The notes under the pieces are model-generated. The model ran no database searches. It was not told where the DNA came from and saw only the letters and a program-made list of their open reading frames with translations. Made by a program: the position numbers and the translations under genes. Below, one piece after another: positions 60,963 to 64,000 of a DNA stretch of 64,000 nt. The stretch covers positions 1,736,001 through 1,800,000 of the forward strand of contig NZ_CP114013.1 in assembly GCF_028416635.1 (NCBI RefSeq). The letters run 5' to 3'. This stretch comes from Baekduia alba. Its GTDB lineage: Bacteria; Actinomycetota; Thermoleophilia; Solirubrobacterales; Solirubrobacteraceae. How positions within the stretch are numbered: the first letter of the stretch is position 1; every line of letters begins with the position of its first letter.

Positions 60963-62797
60963 CCACCGGCCGGCCTGTCGCGCCTGGCCGGAACGCGCCC
61001 GCGCACCTCGGTGCCGATTCCCCGCCGGCAGATGACGTACAACTCTCCGCCGACGGCCGACGCGCGGTCCTGCATGTTGGTGATCCCGGCGCCCCGCGGC
61101 TCGGGCCGGCCCGTCGCCGCGCCGTCGTCGCGGACGCTGAAGCGCAGCTGGTCGTCGACGCCGGCGTCGAGGCGGACGACGACGCGGCGTGCTTCCGGCG
61201 CGTGCTTGGCGACGTTCTGCAGCGCCTCCAGCACACAGAAGTAGACGGCGCTTTCGACCTCCGGGGTGTAGCGGACGACGCCGTCGACCTCGAGCGCGGT
61301 CGGGACCGAGCACCGCGCGGCCACGGCCCTGACGGCTTCCTGTAGCCCTTGGTCGGCGAGCAATGGAGGGCAGATGCCGTGCGCCAGCGATCGCAGCTCC
61401 TCGAGCGCATCGTCCAGCGCGTTCTCGAGCTGGTGGATCCGCGCGGCGCACTGCCTCGGGTCGGTGCGGGCGAGGTCCTCGGCGAGGCCGAGCTCGATGC
61501 GGATCGCGACGAGCTGCTGCTGCGCGCCGTCGTGGAGATCGCGCTCGATGCGCCGCCGCTCGCGATCGGCGGTGGCGGCGATGCGCGCCCGCGAACGCAG
61601 GACCTCGGCGGCCGCCGCGTCCGCCTCCTCGGTCAGCCGCAGGTTGGCGAGCGCCACCGCCGCGATCGTCCCGGCTGTCTCCACGAGCTCCCGGCATTCG
61701 GCCAGCGACGTGTCGTAGTCGATCGTCGCGACCTCTACGCCGTGGTGGTCGTGGACGGGGATGGTCCGGCGGTCGGCGCGCCCGCCGGCTGCGGTCTCGG
61801 GGTCGCCGCGGCCGGCGTCCGCGGAAGTCAGGGTGATGCGCAGATCCGCATCGTCGAACGTGTCGGCGAACGCTCGCTGGAGCGTCGGGACGTCGGGCAT
61901 GCGGCCAGCGCAGCTCGCCAGCTGGCGCAGTGCGCGATCCCAGGACAGGCGGAGCCGGAGCAGACCCACGAGGAAGGCGATCGCCAGCAGCGGGGTGCAC
62001 CAGGCGATCGTCGCCGCTCCCGCGCCGGCCAGCGTGTCGTCCGGGTCGATCTCGCGCGCGACCACCGCGATGCCCACCGCGGCGACGCGCACCATCCCGA
62101 CGGCGAGGACGGGGACGAGCATCCGTCGGAGCAACGGCGAGGCGCGGCCGAGGTGGCGCTGCAGCTGGACGAGGACGGCGACCATCAGGCAGAACACCAG
62201 GAAGCTGCCGGCGGCGAAGAAGGCCGGCTCGACGAACGCCGGTTGGCGCTCGAAGGCCATCAGGATGCTCCCCGGGCAGTCGCTGATGCAGCTGGTGTAC
62301 GGGCTGGGCACCTTGAGCGCGTCCGCGAACACGAGGGTGGGGAGGTCGGCGATGGCGACGACGGCGCACATCGCGCCCGCGAGCCGGCGGTCCGCCGCGT
62401 CGGTCAGCCGGCCCGAGGGGAACGCGAGCAGCGCGACGACGACCAGCGCCTCCAGCAGCCATCCGGCGGTCCGGCCGAGCGTGTAGAGCGTGGCGTCCGA
62501 CGACTCGGCCAGCGTCGTCACGAAGGCCGTGAGACCGATGATCAGGAGCAGGCGCGCGAACCGGGTGTACTGCCGCGTGGCGCTGGCGTAGAGGCCGACG
62601 CCCAGCGGCGCGGCGACCAGGCTCCCCCGCAGCAGCGCAGTGGCGTCGGGGTCGGCGTCGGGGCCTGGAACCATCGCGCCCAGCACCGCGGCGGTCGTCA
62701 CGAGCGCCGTCGCACCGGCGCTGGCCGTGATCAGGGCCGCCCGGCGCGGGTCGCGCCAGCGTGAGAGCGCGGGTGCGGTCGGGATCGCGACGCCCAT
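60950..62797 (-). CDS. Membrane sensor histidine kinase, NarL/DegS (HisKA_3) type
   Basis: A 615-residue kinase. The N-terminal 290 residues contain about eight membrane helices. A GAF-like segment follows (about 310-400). The phospho-acceptor histidine is near residue 420 in RRIERDLHDGAQQQLVAIRI, the HisKA_3 signature. The ATPase domain has EALQNVAKHA and a G2-like GAGITNMQDRASAVGG. A predicted extracytoplasmic loop has the cysteine pair CISDCPG near residue 172. It matches the LuxR-type regulator class encoded 500 bases away and is its likely partner. Confidence 0.92.
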   Translation of the reverse strand: MGVAIPTAPALSRWRDPRRAALITASAGATALVTTAAVLGAMVPGPDADPDATALLRGSLVAAPLGVGLYASATRQYTRFARLLLIIGLTAFVTTLAESSDATLYTLGRTAGWLLEALVVVALLAFPSGRLTDAADRRLAGAMCAVVAIADLPTLVFADALKVPSPYTSCISDCPGSILMAFERQPAFVEPAFFAAGSFLVFCLMVAVLVQLQRHLGRASPLLRRMLVPVLAVGMVRVAAVGIAVVAREIDPDDTLAGAGAATIAWCTPLLAIAFLVGLLRLRLSWDRALRQLASCAGRMPDVPTLQRAFADTFDDADLRITLTSADAGRGDPETAAGGRADRRTIPVHDHHGVEVATIDYDTSLAECRELVETAGTIAAVALANLRLTEEADAAAAEVLRSRARIAATADRERRRIERDLHDGAQQQLVAIRIELGLAEDLARTDPRQCAARIHQLENALDDALEELRSLAHGICPPLLADQGLQEAVRAVAARCSVPTALEVDGVVRYTPEVESAVYFCVLEALQNVAKHAPEARRVVVRLDAGVDDQLRFSVRDDGAATGRPEPRGAGITNMQDRASAVGGELYVICRRGIGTEVRGRVPARRDRPAGGQRS

Positions 62798-62887
62798 CGC
62801 TTACGACGTTAGTCTGGTGCCGGACCTCCGTGGGAATTCCTTGTCCGAACAGGTGAGCAGTAGGGACTGTCGACCATTTACCGGTGT

Positions 62888-64000
62888 CTATGCAGCGTCG
62901 CGGGTGTGGCCAGGCAGCCGGCGCGTGAACCACAGCGACACCGCCGCGAACAGGGCGATCGCGCCCATCGCCCGGCGCAGGCCGTCGAGCTGTGCGTCGC
63001 CGTAGTCGTCGGCGAGCTCCGCGGCCTGCCGTGGGGGGACGCCGGCGTCGCGCGCCGCCTGCTCGACCTCCGCGACGGGCGCGACCGGAATGCCCTTCTG
63101 GGCGACCGCCGCGACCTGCTCCTGCACCGCCGGGCGCAGGGCTGGGTTGGCCTGCACCTTCGCGACGAAGCCCGAGCTCAACGACGCGATCAGCACCGAC
63201 CCGATGAACGCGGTGCCGAGCGACGCGCCGAGGTTCTGAGCGGTGCCCTGGAGCCCGCCCGCCTCGTTGGTCTGGGACGGGTCGACCGACGACATGATGA
63301 CGTTGCCCAGCTGCGACAACAACAAGCCGGCACCGACGCCGAACAGCGCGAGCGACACGGCGAAGCCGGTGTCGTTGAGCTCGACGTCGATGGTCTCCAG
63401 CAGCAGGACCGCGGCGACGACCAGCGCCACCAGGCCGACCTGGGCGACGCGCTTGGGCGCGAAGCCGGCGGCGAGCCGCGGGCCGAGCAGGGCCGCGACG
63501 AACATCGTCACCGACATGGGGAAGAGGCGCTTGCCCGTCTCGAACGCGTCGAGCCCGAGCACGACCTGGAGGTAGACCGGCAGGACGAAGAACGTCCCCA
63601 GCAGGATCAGCTGCTGCATCATCAGCGTGCTCAGGCCGGCGCGCAGGGCCGGGATCTTGAGCAGGGCGCGATCCAGGAGCGTGTCGAGGCCCAGGCGCTC
63701 GCGGCGCTCCTCCCAGACGGCGAAGGCCGCGAGCAGCCCGCCGCCGGCGAGGATGAGGAACGGGACGACGGAGAACCCGAGCGGGGTGATCTCCTGGCCG
63801 CCGATCGTCATCGCGCCGAGCGGCTCGATCCAGCCCCACTCGCTGCTCTTGAGGATCCCGAACACCGTGAGCGCCAGGCCGATCGCCGAGAGCAGCACGC
63901 CGACGACGTCGAGCTTGGGCGGGTGCGCGACGGGCGGGCTCTTGTGCAGTCGGCGGCGCACGACCAGGATGGCGACGACCACCACGACCTCGCCGACGAA
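62888..64000 (-). CDS. MFS exporter, DHA2 type; 5' end beyond the window
   Basis: The C-terminal 370 or so residues of a 14-helix exporter; the frame is open at the right edge, so the N-terminus with motifs A and D1 is outside. Visible parts are HPPKLDVVGVLLSAIGLALT, ERLGLDTLLDRALLKIPALR, QLILLGTFFVLPVYLQVVLG and GLQGTAQNLGASLGTAFIGS. A hydrophilic loop with PALRPAVQEQVAAVAQKGIP lies before the last helix, typical of this subgroup. The gap to the kinase gene, 62798-62887, shows no gene. Confidence 0.9.
   Translation of the reverse strand, partial: FVGEVVVVVAILVVRRRLHKSPPVAHPPKLDVVGVLLSAIGLALTVFGILKSSEWGWIEPLGAMTIGGQEITPLGFSVVPFLILAGGGLLAAFAVWEERRERLGLDTLLDRALLKIPALRAGLSTLMMQQLILLGTFFVLPVYLQVVLGLDAFETGKRLFPMSVTMFVAALLGPRLAAGFAPKRVAQVGLVALVVAAVLLLETIDVELNDTGFAVSLALFGVGAGLLLSQLGNVIMSSVDPSQTNEAGGLQGTAQNLGASLGTAFIGSVLIASLSSGFVAKVQANPALRPAVQEQVAAVAQKGIPVAPVAEVEQAARDAGVPPRQAAELADDYGDAQLDGLRRAMGAIALFAAVSLWFTRRLPGHTRDAA

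Noticed and set aside
60480-63839. A 1119-codon minus-strand frame over the receiver, kinase and exporter
   Set aside because: Its frame differs from that of the kinase and exporter genes and gives Arg/Ala-rich sequence without motifs.

Overview
The window is about 64 kb of very GC-rich chromosomal DNA. It has dense, often overlapping genes, GTG and TTG starts and mostly G or C at third codon positions. The gene content points to a high-GC actinobacterium, most like the Solirubrobacterales (Solirubrobacter, Conexibacter, Patulibacter). That content includes a Cys-type CcmE next to CcmF, secreted GH15 glucodextranase, Lrp-controlled homogentisate genes and DUF4126/DUF2231 membrane proteins. 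The placement is an inference from gene content, not a phylogeny. I see no rRNA, tRNA, CRISPR array, intact insertion sequence or replication origin.

Layout. 1-5328: a tightly overlapped plus-strand cobalamin operon (cobL, CobE/CbiG-C, ferredoxin, cbiC, cbiZ, cbiB, cobU, cobC), cut by the left edge. 5375-9494: a thiamine-binding protein and a zinc-ribbon protein on the minus strand, then ccmE, ccmF, a CcmI-like protein and secG. 9501-9714: a hairpin and two near-identical 92-bp tandem repeats. 9847-14635: an SDR, a secreted protein and a large secreted GH15 enzyme. 14661-21310: minus-strand hpd-hmgA-(Fe-dehydrogenase)-tldD-pmbA with a divergent Lrp regulator, which is tyrosine catabolism joined to a TldD/TldE pair. 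21401-30902: mixed metabolic and transport genes (thioesterase, DHA2 and EamA exporters, LysR, DUF488, FAH-family, NTF2-like, semialdehyde dehydrogenase, YihY).

30903-46131 is the accessory-looking part. It contains remnants of a DUF4126 gene and of a DHA2 exporter, and one probably frameshifted gene. It also has several exporters and enzymes with clear palindromic operators: TetR/SDR, a DHA2 exporter, an ABC exporter with a GbsR/MarR regulator, and MarR with a haloalkane dehalogenase and a reductase. 45304-47087 holds two divergent COG4705-type membrane paralogues. 47222-52724 encodes a pyruvate-dehydrogenase-type complex (E1, E2, E3) with a divergent Lrp regulator.

53059-62797 is the most unusual block. 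An aldo-keto reductase gene is followed by a five-gene minus-strand operon: a protein of unknown family, a DUF4331 protein, a DyP peroxidase, a crotonase with an altered active site, and a sulfite-oxidase-family enzyme. Beside it lie a LuxR-type response regulator, a stand-alone receiver and a membrane histidine kinase. I see these as a candidate undescribed redox or stress system with its own signalling module. The right edge cuts a DHA2 exporter.
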